From Acinetobacter apis (GTDB taxonomy: Bacteria; Pseudomonadota; Gammaproteobacteria; Pseudomonadales; Moraxellaceae), in NCBI RefSeq assembly GCF_900197575.1, contig NZ_FZLN01000001.1, positions 62,001 through 126,000 on the forward strand: a stretch of DNA of 64,000 nucleotides, written 5' to 3'. The position numbers and the translations under genes were made by a program. Of this stretch, positions 17,857 through 27,961 are shown piece after piece. The number at the start of each line of letters is the position of its first letter. The stretch's first letter is position 1. The notes below the pieces were generated by a model that had not been told where the DNA came from, ran no database searches, and saw nothing but the letters and a program-made list of their open reading frames with translations.

Positions 17857-18466
17857 TTAATTCAATTAATATAATCACTCAATAGAAGACGCTTCTATTT
17901 ACTTGTAATAATTTCACTTATGAATTCTTTATGAAAGAACCATGAGCAATGGCATCGTATTGTAAGAATATACTCACAATTGCTTTAAAAATATTCTTAT
18001 GATGTTTTATCAACCATTTGTTAAAAATATCTTAAAATTCAAATATGTAATTCTGCTATATTTATGAGTGAAGGTGTTTTTGAAAATTATTGATATAAAT
18101 CAAATTTTTAATATTAGTAAATAATTTGACATGCTTACTCTTGGCTTAATTGCGCAAAATACGCTAAATCAATAAAAATAGATTTTGAAATTGAAGATTC
18201 TCACCGTCACTTTGCACAATAATAAGACTTTAATCAAAAAATTATAATAGGTTATGAGATACAGTGTTGTGCATTTTAAAATGAATTAAACAGCTTAAAG
18301 AGGTGAAGGGTAAGTTTAATAAATGATGCAATAATCTCAAACATGGGAATGAAGAAAATTACTTCTTTTATTGCTTGTTAGTGTTTAGCGGTTAGTCTTT
18401 TAAGCACCTATACTTTTTAAATTGAAATTTATTATTTTATTGATGTTTTGATATTCTCTGAAAATA
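17857..18466. other. AT-rich region without genes
   Basis: About 600 bp between the MFS gene and the nrdB terminator. It is rich in A/T runs with no open frame of note, no RNA gene and no strong repeat. It may be remnant DNA from the event that brought in the MFS gene. Confidence 0.4.
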
Positions 18467-18499
18467 AAAGGCTGATATAACTTTGGTATATCAGCCTTT
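18467..18499 (-). terminator. Intrinsic terminator of the nrd genes
   Basis: A perfect 13-bp stem (AAAGGCTGATATA / TATATCAGCCTTT) 57 bp after the nrdB stop. On the minus strand it is followed by a T-rich stretch. Confidence 0.75.
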
Positions 18500-18556
18500 G
18501 TTCCTATCATCCGAAGAATGTTAGGAGGGATGTTTTAGGTTGTGTAATACATGATG

Positions 18557-19837
18557 CTACCAGCTCAACGCACCGCCAGTTTGGTAATCAGTGACACGTG
18601 TTTCAAAGAAGTTTTTCTCTTTACGTAAATCCATCATTTCAGACATCCATTGGAATGGATTAGTCACGCCTTTATACTGCTCAGGTAAACCAAGCTGTGC
18701 TAAACGACGGTTACAGATGAATTTCAAATATTCTTCCATCATGGCAGCATTCATACCAAGTACACCGCGTGGCATCGTGTCACGTGCATATTCGATTTCT
18801 AAAATAGTACCTTCAAGAATCATTTGAATCACTTCTTGTTGGAACTCTGCAGTCCAAAGATGCGGATTTTCAATTTTGATTTGGTTGATCATATCAATAC
18901 CAAAATTCACATGCATAGATTCATCACGTAAAATGTATTGGAATTGCTCTGCAACACCATTCATTTTATTACGACGACCCATACTCAAAATTTGAGTAAA
19001 GCCACAGTAGAAGAAGATCCCTTCAAGTACACAATAAAATGCAATTAAATTACGTAGTAATTCTTGATCTGTTTCAGGCGTACCTGTGGTGAATTTTGGA
19101 TCACCTAAAGCCTGTGTATACTTTAAACCCCATGCTGCTTTACGTGCGACAGAGGGTACTTCACGGTACATGTTAAAGACTTCGCCTTCATCCATTCCCA
19201 ATGATTCAATACAATATTGATAAGCATGGGTGTGAATAGCTTCTTCAAAGCCTTGACGTAAAATATATTGACGGCATTCAGGGTTGGTAATCAAACGATA
19301 AATCGCAAGTACCAAGTTATTTGCAACCAATGAATCTGCAGTTGAAAAGAAGCCAAGTGAACGCATAATGATGGTACGTTCATCATCTGTTAAGCCATTT
19401 TCAGACTTCCATAATGCAATATCATGGTTCATGTTAACTTCTTGTGGCATCCAATGGTTTGCACAGCCATCTAGATATTTCTGCCACGCCCATTCATATT
19501 TAAATGGAACCAATTGGTTCAAGTCTGCACGACAGTTGATCATTGCTTTATCGTCAACTTGCACACGACCTGCACCCATTTCAAGTTCTTCAAGACCTGG
19601 AGCAACATCTAAATGTTTTAAAGATTCTGTGGCTCGAACCAATGAATCGGTTTGATCATTTGTGCTGGTTCCACTTGTTCCAACATACCCAGAATGGTCA
19701 GTGTTCTTCTGCGCTGGTTTCGGGTCAGATACCACTTTTTGTTCAGACGCTTCTTTCTGTTGGACGGTCTCAGGTTTGGACTCTGGAGTCTGTTTTTTCG
19801 AATCATCGTCAAAATCGTCCCAACTTAGGATAGACAT
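18557..19837 (-). CDS. nrdB: Class Ia ribonucleotide reductase beta subunit
   Basis: A 426-residue R2 subunit that houses the diiron centre and tyrosyl radical. Visible ligands are Asp168, Glu199 and His202 with the radical Tyr206 four residues on, then Glu272, Glu306 and His309 (RDESMH). The catalytic core begins only near residue 95. The first 90 residues are a polar, low-complexity extension (Gln, Lys, Ser, Thr-rich) not present in E. coli NrdB. The short C-terminal tail ([10 protein letters not shown]) would dock onto NrdA. It lies 219 bp downstream of nrdA on the same strand, so it belongs to the same unit, perhaps with its own promoter in the gap. Confidence 0.95.
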   Translation of the reverse strand: MSILSWDDFDDDSKKQTPESKPETVQQKEASEQKVVSDPKPAQKNTDHSGYVGTSGTSTNDQTDSLVRATESLKHLDVAPGLEELEMGAGRVQVDDKAMINCRADLNQLVPFKYEWAWQKYLDGCANHWMPQEVNMNHDIALWKSENGLTDDERTIIMRSLGFFSTADSLVANNLVLAIYRLITNPECRQYILRQGFEEAIHTHAYQYCIESLGMDEGEVFNMYREVPSVARKAAWGLKYTQALGDPKFTTGTPETDQELLRNLIAFYCVLEGIFFYCGFTQILSMGRRNKMNGVAEQFQYILRDESMHVNFGIDMINQIKIENPHLWTAEFQQEVIQMILEGTILEIEYARDTMPRGVLGMNAAMMEEYLKFICNRRLAQLGLPEQYKGVTNPFQWMSEMMDLRKEKNFFETRVTDYQTGGALSW

Positions 19838-20056
19838 AGTTAATCTCTCTTCGTTGTGTTTATCTTTAAAAAAACATCTTTTAAAAGGAGATGTCTTTAC
19901 TATACGCTGATTTTATTGAAGCAAAAATACATGCTGTGTTTTTACTTTGAAAATCGATATATCAAACATGAAAATGGGTCAATTTCCTCACCCATTGTCA
20001 GTGTATGTATGATTAAGACGAACATGAATGAACGTCTTAATGCATGGATTAAAATA

Positions 20057-22873
20057 TTATTGGCATGCTTCGCAATCAGGATTGTCAATTGAGCATGCAG
20101 CAGGGACTGGCGCTGCTTGAGCAAAACCATCTTCTACAGTTTCTTTTTTCGCAGGCGCAGCTTGTGGTGCAGCAGGTGCAGAGGTGTTTTTCACTGCGTT
20201 TAAAGCGCCTGTATTAATGGTTGATTTCTCAGTTGACGTTGCACCAAGTGCTCGTAGGTAATACGTTGTTTTTAGACCACGTAACCATGCCATTTTATAA
20301 GTTAAATCAAGTTTTTTACCATTGGCTGCGCCAATATATAAGTTCAGTGATTGTGCTTGATCAATCCATTTTTGACGGCGTGATGCTGCATCAACAATCC
20401 AACGCGGTTCAATTTCAAATGCAGTTGCAAATAGACCTTTAATGTCGTCAGGAATACGTGCAATTTTTTCTACGGAACCTTCATAGTGTTTAAGATCATT
20501 CACCATGACTACATCCCATAGATCACGTTCTTTTAAGGTACGAACGAGGTATGGGTTGATGATTGTAAACTCACCAGATAAGTTTGATTTCACATAGAGG
20601 TTTTGGAACGTCGGTTCAATCGATTGCGACACACCACAAATGTTTGAGATGGTTGCAGTCGGTGCAATCGCCATCACATTTGAGTTACGCATACCATCTT
20701 TTTGTACTTTTTGACGTAAAGTATCCCAGTCTAGACGTTGCGTACGATCAACTTCAAACATGTTTGCAGGACGTGATTTGGCAACAATATCTAATGAGTC
20801 AATTGGTAAGATGCCTTGATCCCATAGTGAGCCTTTAAACGTAGAATACACACCACGTTCTAATGCTAAATCACTTGATTCTTGAATGGCAAAATAACTG
20901 ATTGCTTCCATTGATGCATCGGCAAATTCAACCGCTGCGTTTGAACCATAAGCAATATTCATTTCATATAAGGCATCTTGGAAGCCCATGATCCCCATGC
21001 CCACAGGGCGGTGTTTCATGTTTGAATTTTTAGCTTGTGGTACAGCGTAGTAGTTAATATCAATCACGTTATCTAACATACGAACAGCTACTTTAATGGT
21101 GCGTTCGAGTTTCGCTTGGTCAAGCTTGCCATTGGTAATATGGCGCACTAAGTTAATTGAACCTAAGTTACATACTGCAATTTCATCTTTGCTTGTATTT
21201 AAAGTGATTTCAGTACATAGGTTTGATGAATGTACTACACCAACATGCTGTTGTGGTGAACGCAAGTTACATACATCTTTAAATGTGATCCATGGATGAC
21301 CTGTTTCAAATAGCATTGATAACATTTTGCGCCATAAATCTTTTGCTTGTATTTTTTTGTGCAACAGATTCTGTTCTTTAGCAATGCTTTCATAATATGC
21401 ATAGCGTGTAGCAAAAGCTTCACCAGTTAAATCATGCAAATCAGGTGTTTCAGACGGTGTAAAGAGTGTCCATTCACCATCTTCAATCACACGTTGCATA
21501 AATAGGTCAGGAACCCAGTTTGCTGTGTTCATGTCATGGGTACGACGACGGTCATCACCTGTATTTTTACGAAGCTCTAAAAATTCTTCAATATCTAAAT
21601 GCCAAGTTTCAAGGTAAGCACATACAGCACCTTTACGTTTACCACCTTGGTTTACCGCAACAGCAGTATCGTTTGCCACTTTTAAGAAGGGTACAACACC
21701 TTGTGATTTACCATTGGTGCCTTTGATATATGAGTTCAACGCACGTACAGGCGTCCAGTCATTACCTAAGCCGCCAGCCCATTTTGAGAGCATTGCGTTA
21801 TCACGAATGGCACCGTAAATATCGAATAAGTCATCATCAATGGTGGTTAAATAACAGCTTGAAAGTTGCGGACGTAATGTACCTGAGTTAAATAGCGTTG
21901 GTGTTGATGCCATGTAGTCAAAGCTTGACAATAAGTTATAAAACTCAATTGCACGTGCTTCACGATCTTGTTCATTCAGGGCTAAGCCCATTGAAACACG
22001 CATAAAGAACAATTGCGGTAGTTCAAAACGGACGCCATTAGAGTGAATGAAGTAGCGATCAAATAAAGTCTGTAAACCTAAATAAGTAAATTGGTTTGAA
22101 CGTTCAGGTTGAATCGCTTGAGACAGCTTTTCTAAGTCAAAGTTCAGTAATTCAGGTGAAAGAAGTTCTAACTCTGCACCTTTTTTCAAATATGCTTCTA
22201 AGGCATCTGCTTCAGACGTATTGCTATCTAAACCTAAAAACTCAAGACCAGTTTTTACAAGTTCATTGCGTAATAAGCGCGCAGTAACATAGGTATAATT
22301 TGGCTCATACTCAATACGGGTACGTGTTGCCATAATCATTGTGGTTGAAATGTCGCTGACTTTCACGCCGTTGTATAAGTTTTTAACGGTTTCTTCAACA
22401 ATCGCATCAACATCAATACCCACTAAATCTGTTGCTGCTTTTTCAATTTCTGTTTTTAGTTCAGCTAAATTTAACGGCTGTAATTGACCATTTTTATCGG
22501 TAATTTGTAATGTCGGATGATGGTGTTCATTTAAGTTTTGGCGTGCATTGGTACGTTGATCACGATAAATCACATAAGCACGAGCAACACGTTGTTCGCC
22601 TTCACGCATGAGCGCAAGTTCAACTTGGTCTTGGATCTCTTCAATATGAATAGTGCCACCAGACGGTAAACGGCGCTTAAATGTGCCGACAACTACTTCT
22701 GTTAACTGTGTGATTTGATCATGTATACGACTTGAGTCGATACTTTGCTGACCTTCTACCGCTAAAAATGCTTTGCCAATTGCTACTGAGATTTTTTCAG
22801 CATCAAAAGGTGCAACATCGCCATTGCGCTTGATGACTTGTAGTTGCCCTGGGGTTGATGAGATTACGCTCAT
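20057..22873 (-). CDS. nrdA: Class Ia ribonucleotide reductase alpha subunit
   Basis: A 938-residue R1 subunit reducing ribonucleoside diphosphates to deoxy forms. The N-terminal ATP-cone (VIKRNGDVAPFDAEKI) is followed by a second cone-like segment around residues 120-215, as in Pseudomonas aeruginosa NrdA. Active-site residues are Cys340 (LSSCYLTT), Cys553 and Glu555 (NLCTEITL), and Cys568 (VCNLGS). The spacing between the last two cysteines is shorter than in E. coli. An Ala/Pro-rich linker near the C-terminus leads to the swinging redox-active cysteines, which end the protein (CSIDNPDCEACQ). Two NrdR-box-like sites lie upstream, so repression by NrdR-ATP/dATP is expected. Confidence 0.95.
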   Translation of the reverse strand: MSVISSTPGQLQVIKRNGDVAPFDAEKISVAIGKAFLAVEGQQSIDSSRIHDQITQLTEVVVGTFKRRLPSGGTIHIEEIQDQVELALMREGEQRVARAYVIYRDQRTNARQNLNEHHHPTLQITDKNGQLQPLNLAELKTEIEKAATDLVGIDVDAIVEETVKNLYNGVKVSDISTTMIMATRTRIEYEPNYTYVTARLLRNELVKTGLEFLGLDSNTSEADALEAYLKKGAELELLSPELLNFDLEKLSQAIQPERSNQFTYLGLQTLFDRYFIHSNGVRFELPQLFFMRVSMGLALNEQDREARAIEFYNLLSSFDYMASTPTLFNSGTLRPQLSSCYLTTIDDDLFDIYGAIRDNAMLSKWAGGLGNDWTPVRALNSYIKGTNGKSQGVVPFLKVANDTAVAVNQGGKRKGAVCAYLETWHLDIEEFLELRKNTGDDRRRTHDMNTANWVPDLFMQRVIEDGEWTLFTPSETPDLHDLTGEAFATRYAYYESIAKEQNLLHKKIQAKDLWRKMLSMLFETGHPWITFKDVCNLRSPQQHVGVVHSSNLCTEITLNTSKDEIAVCNLGSINLVRHITNGKLDQAKLERTIKVAVRMLDNVIDINYYAVPQAKNSNMKHRPVGMGIMGFQDALYEMNIAYGSNAAVEFADASMEAISYFAIQESSDLALERGVYSTFKGSLWDQGILPIDSLDIVAKSRPANMFEVDRTQRLDWDTLRQKVQKDGMRNSNVMAIAPTATISNICGVSQSIEPTFQNLYVKSNLSGEFTIINPYLVRTLKERDLWDVVMVNDLKHYEGSVEKIARIPDDIKGLFATAFEIEPRWIVDAASRRQKWIDQAQSLNLYIGAANGKKLDLTYKMAWLRGLKTTYYLRALGATSTEKSTINTGALNAVKNTSAPAAPQAAPAKKETVEDGFAQAAPVPAACSIDNPDCEACQ

Positions 22874-22943
22874 GTCAGCTTAGCTCCATTGTTTCTCTAG
22901 TTATGTTTATAAACCGCGTATGAATAATCAATATGGGAAGAAA

Positions 22944-22959
22944 ACACAATATTTAGTAG
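22944..22959 (-). promoter_or_regulatory. NrdR box-like site 1
   Basis: ACACAATATTTAGTAG matches about 13 of 16 positions of the NrdR box consensus (ACACWATATATWGTGT). It lies 71 bp upstream of the nrdA start. Confidence 0.6.
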
Positions 22960-22974
22960 ATAAAAAAAATTTAG

Positions 22975-22990
22975 ACACAAGATACGGGAT
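22975..22990 (-). promoter_or_regulatory. NrdR box-like site 2
   Basis: ACACAAGATACGGGAT matches about 11 of 16 positions of the NrdR consensus. It starts exactly 31 bp from site 1, the three-helical-turn spacing typical for paired NrdR boxes. The spacing raises confidence in a weak second half. Confidence 0.5.
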
Positions 22991-23319
22991 TTTTTATTGA
23001 AGATCAATCTTGACTTTTTTATATTTGTTGTCGGTAAAAAACTTTATGTAAGCAATGTAAATGGTGTTTTTTAGAAGTTTGCATAGCATAGCAAAAAGCG
23101 TTCAAAAGGGCATGGGATAATACTGTGGATAACTCATTTTAAAAGAAATTATTGGCTTTTTTTTGTCACAAAAGAGAGGTTTCGTTTGTTTTTTAGGCTT
23201 ATTTTGCCCAAGGATGTGATTGTAAAAAGTTGTATATGATTGATTGGTTTTTTTCTTAGGTTTGACATGCTTTGATGAATAATTTCAATGATTGAATCAC
23301 AGCAAATCATAATGAGACA

Positions 23320-23341
23320 CTGAAACTCGATTGAGTTTCAG
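23320..23341 (-). terminator. Hairpin after metG
   Basis: A perfect 9-bp stem (CTGAAACTC / GAGTTTCAG) with a 4-base loop, 20 bp after the metG stop. No T tract follows, so termination may be weak. Confidence 0.4.
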
Positions 23342-23361
23342 CGTCGCATATATATGATCAA

Positions 23362-25419
23362 TTAAGAAACAACATCGCCAGGTTGTGCGTGCTCATCTGG
23401 CGAAATGATAGACAAGTTTTTACCTTGACCTGCACAAAGCACCATGCCATTTGAAATACCAAAACGCATTTTACGCGGTGCAAGATTAGCAACCACCACC
23501 ACAAGCTTTTGAACAAGCGCTTCAGGAGCATATCGCTCACGTATACCACTGAAAATTTGACGAGGTTCTGCTTCACCAAGATCAACAGTGAGTTGCAATA
23601 GCTTATCTGAACCATCAACTGTTTGAGCGGCCAATACTCTTCCAACACGCAAGTTAATTTTGCTAAAGTCATCAATTGAAATGACATCTTGTGCAGGAGT
23701 AGCGTCCTTAACAGCAGCTTTTTTGGTCTTGGTTTTTTCAGGTGCAGCAGGTTCTTGTGCTGTGGTTAAGGAGTCTTTTGATTGTTCAATCATTTGCTCA
23801 ATTGCTTTTTTATCGACACGTTGCATTAGCGGTGTAAATTTACAAATTGGATGATTAACCAATATTTGTGTTCTTGATGCAAAGTTAAAATCTTCAAGAT
23901 TAAAGAAGGCCTGAACATCATTTGCAAGTTGAGGTAGAACAGGGGCCAAATATACGGCCAATTGACGGAATAAGTTTAATCCAACAGAACAGACGTCATG
24001 GACTTGTTGTTCGTTGCCTTCAATTTTTGCCAATGCCCATGGTTTCTTCTCATCAATATATTGGTTGGCTTGATCAGCCAATGCCATAATTTGACGAATT
24101 GCTGTGCTAAATTCACGCGCTTCATAAGCTTGAATAATACTTTGTCCTGCATCAATAAACTGTGTCACTAATTCAGGTTCAGCACATTGTGCGGATAAGG
24201 TGTCATTAAAGCTGCTGTTGATGAATTTTGCACAACGGCTCGCAATATTCACGACTTTGCCTACCAAGTCAGAATTCACTTTTTGTGAAAAATCTTCAAG
24301 GTTTAAATCTGAGTCCTCAACTTTATTAGAGAGTTTTGATGCAAAGTAATAACGTAATTGCTCAGGATTTAAATTGGCAGTATATGTTGAAGCATTAATA
24401 AATGTACCACGTGATTTAGACATCTTTTGACCATTTACGGTTAAAAAGCCATTCACAGATAATGTGGTCGGGGTGCGATAACCTGCACCTTCTAACATTG
24501 CAGGCCAAAACAATGCATGGAAGTAGACAATATCTTTGCCGATGAAATGATACACTTCCGCAGTACTGTCTTTTTTCCAATAGTCATTAAAGCTTAAATC
24601 TGGGCGTTTGCTCTGAATATAGTTTTCAAAACTTGACATATAACCGACAGGTGCATCCACCCATACATAGAAAAATTTATTTGGTGCATCTGGAATTTCA
24701 AAGCCAAAATATGGTGCATCACGAGAAATATCCCAATCAGCTAAACCTGCTTCAAACCATTCATCTAATTTGTTGGCAATAGACACAGGTAAACGGCCTG
24801 CGTCACGTGTCCATTGTTGTAAATACTGCTCAAAATGCGGCAATTTAAAGAAATAATGGTCAGATGATTTATGGATCGGGGTTGCATCACTTAAAGTTGA
24901 GCGTGGATCAAGTAATTCAGTGGCATTATATGTGGTACCACATGCTTCACATGAATCACCATATTGATCTTCTGTTTTACATTTCGGGCATGTGCCTTTA
25001 ATAAAACGATCAGATAAAAAGAGGTTTTTCTTTGGATCAAAAAGTTGTGTAACAGGGCGAACATCAATATGGCCTGCTTCACGGTTTTTTATATAAATTT
25101 CTTGAACACGGTTTTTATTGGTGTCGCTATGGGTTGAATCATAATGATCAAACGCAATATTAAATGCGGCAAAATCAGCTTCATGTTCTTTTTGCATGGC
25201 AGCAATATGCATTTCAGGACGTATGCCATCTTTCTCGGCACGTAGCATAATGGCTGTACCGTGAGCATCATCTGCACATACATATGTTACGTCATGACCC
25301 ATTGAACGCATTGCACGTACCCAAATATCCGCTTGGATATAACCTAGAATATGACCTAGGTGAATTGAGCCATTGGCATAAGGTAGAGCATTGGTAACGA
25401 GTATTTTGCGCACAGACAT
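23362..25419 (-). CDS. metG: Methionyl-tRNA synthetase
   Basis: A 685-residue class I synthetase charging tRNA-Met. The HIGH-type motif (HLGH, about residues 21-24) and the KMSKS motif are both intact. The connective peptide has the zinc-knuckle cysteines ([17 protein letters not shown]). An anticodon-binding helical domain follows. After a Lys/Ala-rich linker comes the C-terminal tRNA-binding OB domain ([11 protein letters not shown]), which makes the enzyme a homodimer as in E. coli. It is monocistronic. The gene upstream on the other strand starts about 300 bp away. Confidence 0.97.
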   Translation of the reverse strand: MSVRKILVTNALPYANGSIHLGHILGYIQADIWVRAMRSMGHDVTYVCADDAHGTAIMLRAEKDGIRPEMHIAAMQKEHEADFAAFNIAFDHYDSTHSDTNKNRVQEIYIKNREAGHIDVRPVTQLFDPKKNLFLSDRFIKGTCPKCKTEDQYGDSCEACGTTYNATELLDPRSTLSDATPIHKSSDHYFFKLPHFEQYLQQWTRDAGRLPVSIANKLDEWFEAGLADWDISRDAPYFGFEIPDAPNKFFYVWVDAPVGYMSSFENYIQSKRPDLSFNDYWKKDSTAEVYHFIGKDIVYFHALFWPAMLEGAGYRTPTTLSVNGFLTVNGQKMSKSRGTFINASTYTANLNPEQLRYYFASKLSNKVEDSDLNLEDFSQKVNSDLVGKVVNIASRCAKFINSSFNDTLSAQCAEPELVTQFIDAGQSIIQAYEAREFSTAIRQIMALADQANQYIDEKKPWALAKIEGNEQQVHDVCSVGLNLFRQLAVYLAPVLPQLANDVQAFFNLEDFNFASRTQILVNHPICKFTPLMQRVDKKAIEQMIEQSKDSLTTAQEPAAPEKTKTKKAAVKDATPAQDVISIDDFSKINLRVGRVLAAQTVDGSDKLLQLTVDLGEAEPRQIFSGIRERYAPEALVQKLVVVVANLAPRKMRFGISNGMVLCAGQGKNLSIISPDEHAQPGDVVS

Positions 25420-25713
25420 GATTCTCTCAGTGGTTTTTTACAAGATAATGATTTTACCTGAGTTATGAAATGATTGCATAATGGAATGTCTAAATTGCAG
25501 GTAAAAGATGACTTTTCCGCTCAAGCTTAACAATTTGAAGCTTGAAGCAGTTTTTTGGTGAGGTTGGGTTGAAAGCGATTCAATCTTGAATGTAAACACA
25601 TTGTATCAATATGCATTTTTTAGTAATAAAGACTCACAAAAATAATGAATTAGAGTAGGTTATAAGATGAAGCGAAATAATTAGATTTATGTGATTTAAA
25701 TAAGGAAAATAAC

Positions 25714-26046
25714 ATGACAGACAACAGCAAAATTGACGAACTCAAGAACAAAGCATCTGATATTTCTGATCAAACAGCAGAAAAAGCAAAAGAAGCACAT
25801 GCAAAAGGCGAAGAACATGTTGAACATTTAAAACATGAAGCGCAAGAAGCTAAAGAAAAAGGTCAGGAAAAATTTGAAGATTTTAAAGATGATGCAGCAG
25901 AGAAAAAAGACTCTCTACAATCTTCAATCAGTGAAAAAGTAGAAGAAGCTAAAGAAAAAGCTGTAGAAGTAAAAGACAGTATTAGCGAAAAATTTGATGA
26001 TCTAAAAAATGCAGCTAAACAGAAAATCGATGATTTGAAAAAATAA
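25714..26046 (+). CDS. Hydrophilin/LEA-like disordered protein
   Basis: A 110-residue, extremely polar protein made almost only of Lys (23), Glu (18), Asp, Ala, Ser and a few hydrophobics. It has no Arg, Pro, Cys, Trp or Tyr. Eleven-residue-like helical repeats (EKAKEAHAKGEE, EEAKEKAVEVKDS) resemble group 3 LEA proteins and predict an amphipathic helix or disorder. It has a clear AAGGAAAA ribosome binding site, no signal peptide and its own terminator. Proteins of this composition protect cells during drying or osmotic stress, and A. baumannii hydrophilins (DtpA, DtpB) are known desiccation factors. Whether this is an orthologue of either cannot be told here. Confidence 0.65.
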   Translation: MTDNSKIDELKNKASDISDQTAEKAKEAHAKGEEHVEHLKHEAQEAKEKGQEKFEDFKDDAAEKKDSLQSSISEKVEEAKEKAVEVKDSISEKFDDLKNAAKQKIDDLKK

Positions 26047-26071
26047 TCGTGTGTTTTGAGCTGTAAAAATC

Positions 26072-26128
26072 AAAAAAGCCGTTTGTTCTCTGTAATATCA
26101 TCATTACAATGAGCAAGCGGCTTTTTTA
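26072..26128. terminator. Long bidirectional-type terminator
   Basis: The arms (AAAAAAGCCG... at the left, ...CGGCTTTTTT at the right) pair over about 24 positions with a few mismatches and a 6-base loop. A T run lies on the right side on the + strand. Confidence 0.75.
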
Positions 26129-26170
26129 AGTCTGTAACTTTAATATATTTATGCTGAAAAAGGATTCATT

Positions 26171-27328
26171 ATGTCGTGGCTGTCTTCATTAAAATCGGTG
26201 TTTTCACCTGCGCAAGGGGTCAATGAAGAAGACATACAGCATGTGTTACAGCATTATGCTTTGCCATCGGGCGCACTGCTAAAAGATCGGATGGTTGAAA
26301 TACAGCTCACTGAGCGCCGTATGCAACTGACTATCAATACCCAGCCTGAAGAGTCTAAAATCCTGCAACAGATTCATGATGAATTGGTGGCATTGCTCTT
26401 GCCACATGGCGTGGAAGAGTTAAATTTGCATATTGTTCAGCAAAAAAGAACATCAAAACCACCTGTTCCGCCAACAGTAGATGCCAGTGCAGGATCATCA
26501 CGTAAAGCAGTTCCACAACAAGCTGAAATTGCCAGTCATCCACGTATTCAAGACATTATTGTGGTTGCATCAGGCAAAGGTGGGGTAGGTAAGTCAACGA
26601 CTACAGTCAATTTAGCATTGGCACTTCAAAAATTAGGAAAAAAAGTTGGGGTATTGGATGCCGATATTTATGGTCCAAGTATTCCAACCATGCTTGGCAA
26701 TGCAGGGCAAACGCCCCTTATTGAAAATGAACATTTTGTGCCGCTTGAAGCACATGGCTTAGCTATTTTATCGATTGGCCATTTAATCGGTGCACATAAT
26801 ACGCCCGTGGCTTGGCGTGGACCGAAAGCCACAGGCGCCCTAATGCAATTGTTTAATCAGACATTATGGCCAGATTTAGATATTTTATTGATTGATTTGC
26901 CACCAGGGACAGGTGATATACAACTGACGTTAGCGCAACGTATTCCAGTGACAGGTGCTGTTATTGTGACCACCCCACAAAATGTCGCTTTACTTGACGC
27001 TGTAAAAGGGATTGAACTATTTAATCGGGTGTCTATTCCAATACTTGGTGTGATTGAAAATATGTCAACACATGTTTGTTCACACTGTGGGACTGAAGAA
27101 CATATTTTTGGACAAGGTGGTGGCGATGAGTTATCAGCGCAATATAATATTCCACTTCTTGGTCATTTACCGCTTTTGGCAAGTATTCGACAACAAGCAG
27201 ATTTAGGGCAGCCTAGCGTATTAGTACAAGATCAAGCACATGACCGATATCTTGATATTGCTGAGAAGACTTTAAAACAGTTAAAGCAAGTTCCTCAACG
27301 TGTGCGTGATCAAAATCGTATTTTTTAA
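26171..27328 (+). CDS. apbC: Mrp/ApbC iron-sulfur cluster carrier ATPase
   Basis: A 385-residue Mrp/NBP35-family P-loop protein that holds and transfers an iron-sulfur cluster to target proteins. The first 90 residues form the small MIP18-like (DUF59) domain. The deviant Walker A (GKGGVGKST) is at 135-143, and the bridging-cluster CxxC is Cys303 and Cys306 (CSHC). The switch segment DLPPGTGD is intact. Length is normal. Its stop codon is one base from the stop of the convergent pseudopilin gene, so there is no room for a terminator between them. Confidence 0.95.
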   Translation: MSWLSSLKSVFSPAQGVNEEDIQHVLQHYALPSGALLKDRMVEIQLTERRMQLTINTQPEESKILQQIHDELVALLLPHGVEELNLHIVQQKRTSKPPVPPTVDASAGSSRKAVPQQAEIASHPRIQDIIVVASGKGGVGKSTTTVNLALALQKLGKKVGVLDADIYGPSIPTMLGNAGQTPLIENEHFVPLEAHGLAILSIGHLIGAHNTPVAWRGPKATGALMQLFNQTLWPDLDILLIDLPPGTGDIQLTLAQRIPVTGAVIVTTPQNVALLDAVKGIELFNRVSIPILGVIENMSTHVCSHCGTEEHIFGQGGGDELSAQYNIPLLGHLPLLASIRQQADLGQPSVLVQDQAHDRYLDIAEKTLKQLKQVPQRVRDQNRIF

Positions 27329-27329
27329 A

Positions 27330-27857
27330 TTAACAACGGCTGTTTGCGTCTTGGCGTAAATGGCCCATCATACTGAGCGTCATTCGATATGAATGATTCT
27401 CTTGTTGGTGATGACAGTACTTAAAACTGCCAATATAGCCACGAGGTAATCCAGTGTCGGATTGAAAAACGATTAAATTTTTATGCAAGCTGCCTTGCCA
27501 TGTCAGTGTGCCATACTGTAAATCTTGAGCAAAAAAATAAAGTCTTTGTTCTGTCGCATCGGCTTGTCGGTTCTTGTTGCGGTCTTCAACCAATAAAAGA
27601 CCATGTTGCCATGTATTTTTGTTTAAACAGTCTCTGCCATTTTGACTCGGGCAAAGGAGTACATCATGATGATAGAGCTGTGTAGCTTGCTTTGCATGAG
27701 AAACAGCAATTTTAATCAGATGCATACTGTCTTTCTTTTCTTGTTCTGCTTTAAATATAGCGAAAGAGGGAGTTGCTAATGCCGTAATGATGGCAATCAA
27801 TGCAATGACAACAGTTAACTCAATCCATGTTAAACCTGATGAAAAATGTAATCGCAT
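27330..27857 (-). CDS. GspH/FimT-type pseudopilin
   Basis: A protein with a type IV prepilin N-terminus. I take the Met at 27857 as start, which gives a seven-residue leader plus Gly (MRLHFSSG), followed by LTWIELTVVIALIAII; the mature residue 5 is the conserved Glu (Glu13). A longer frame starts at 27896, but that start codon lies inside a 30-bp palindrome, which argues against it. The first mature residue is Leu and the third Trp, where Phe/Met and Leu are usual. The C-terminal part has the beta-rich GspH/FimT look with cysteines (CPSQNGRDC, and one at the end). It probably acts as a minor pilin that primes pili or binds DNA. It is isolated from other pilus genes. Confidence 0.7.
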   Translation of the reverse strand: MRLHFSSGLTWIELTVVIALIAIITALATPSFAIFKAEQEKKDSMHLIKIAVSHAKQATQLYHHDVLLCPSQNGRDCLNKNTWQHGLLLVEDRNKNRQADATEQRLYFFAQDLQYGTLTWQGSLHKNLIVFQSDTGLPRGYIGSFKYCHHQQENHSYRMTLSMMGHLRQDANSRC

Positions 27858-27874
27858 ACGTTTTAAATAGGGTG

Positions 27875-27904
27875 AAATAAATGTGATTATAATCACATTT
27901 ATTT
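27875..27904. promoter_or_regulatory. Near-ideal CRP/Vfr-type palindrome
   Basis: A perfect 30-bp inverted repeat whose core, TGTGATTATAATCACA, has the TGTGA-N6-TCACA form of CRP and Vfr sites. The flanking AAA and TTT also match the ideal E. coli CRP site. Only the four central bases differ from it. The centre lies 32 bp upstream of the pseudopilin start chosen here and 58-87 bp after the rsmI stop. Confidence 0.65.
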
Positions 27905-27961
27905 TGCTGTATTATTAATAATTAGACATAAAGCATGATGGTGTTATCAATAGCTTGATAA

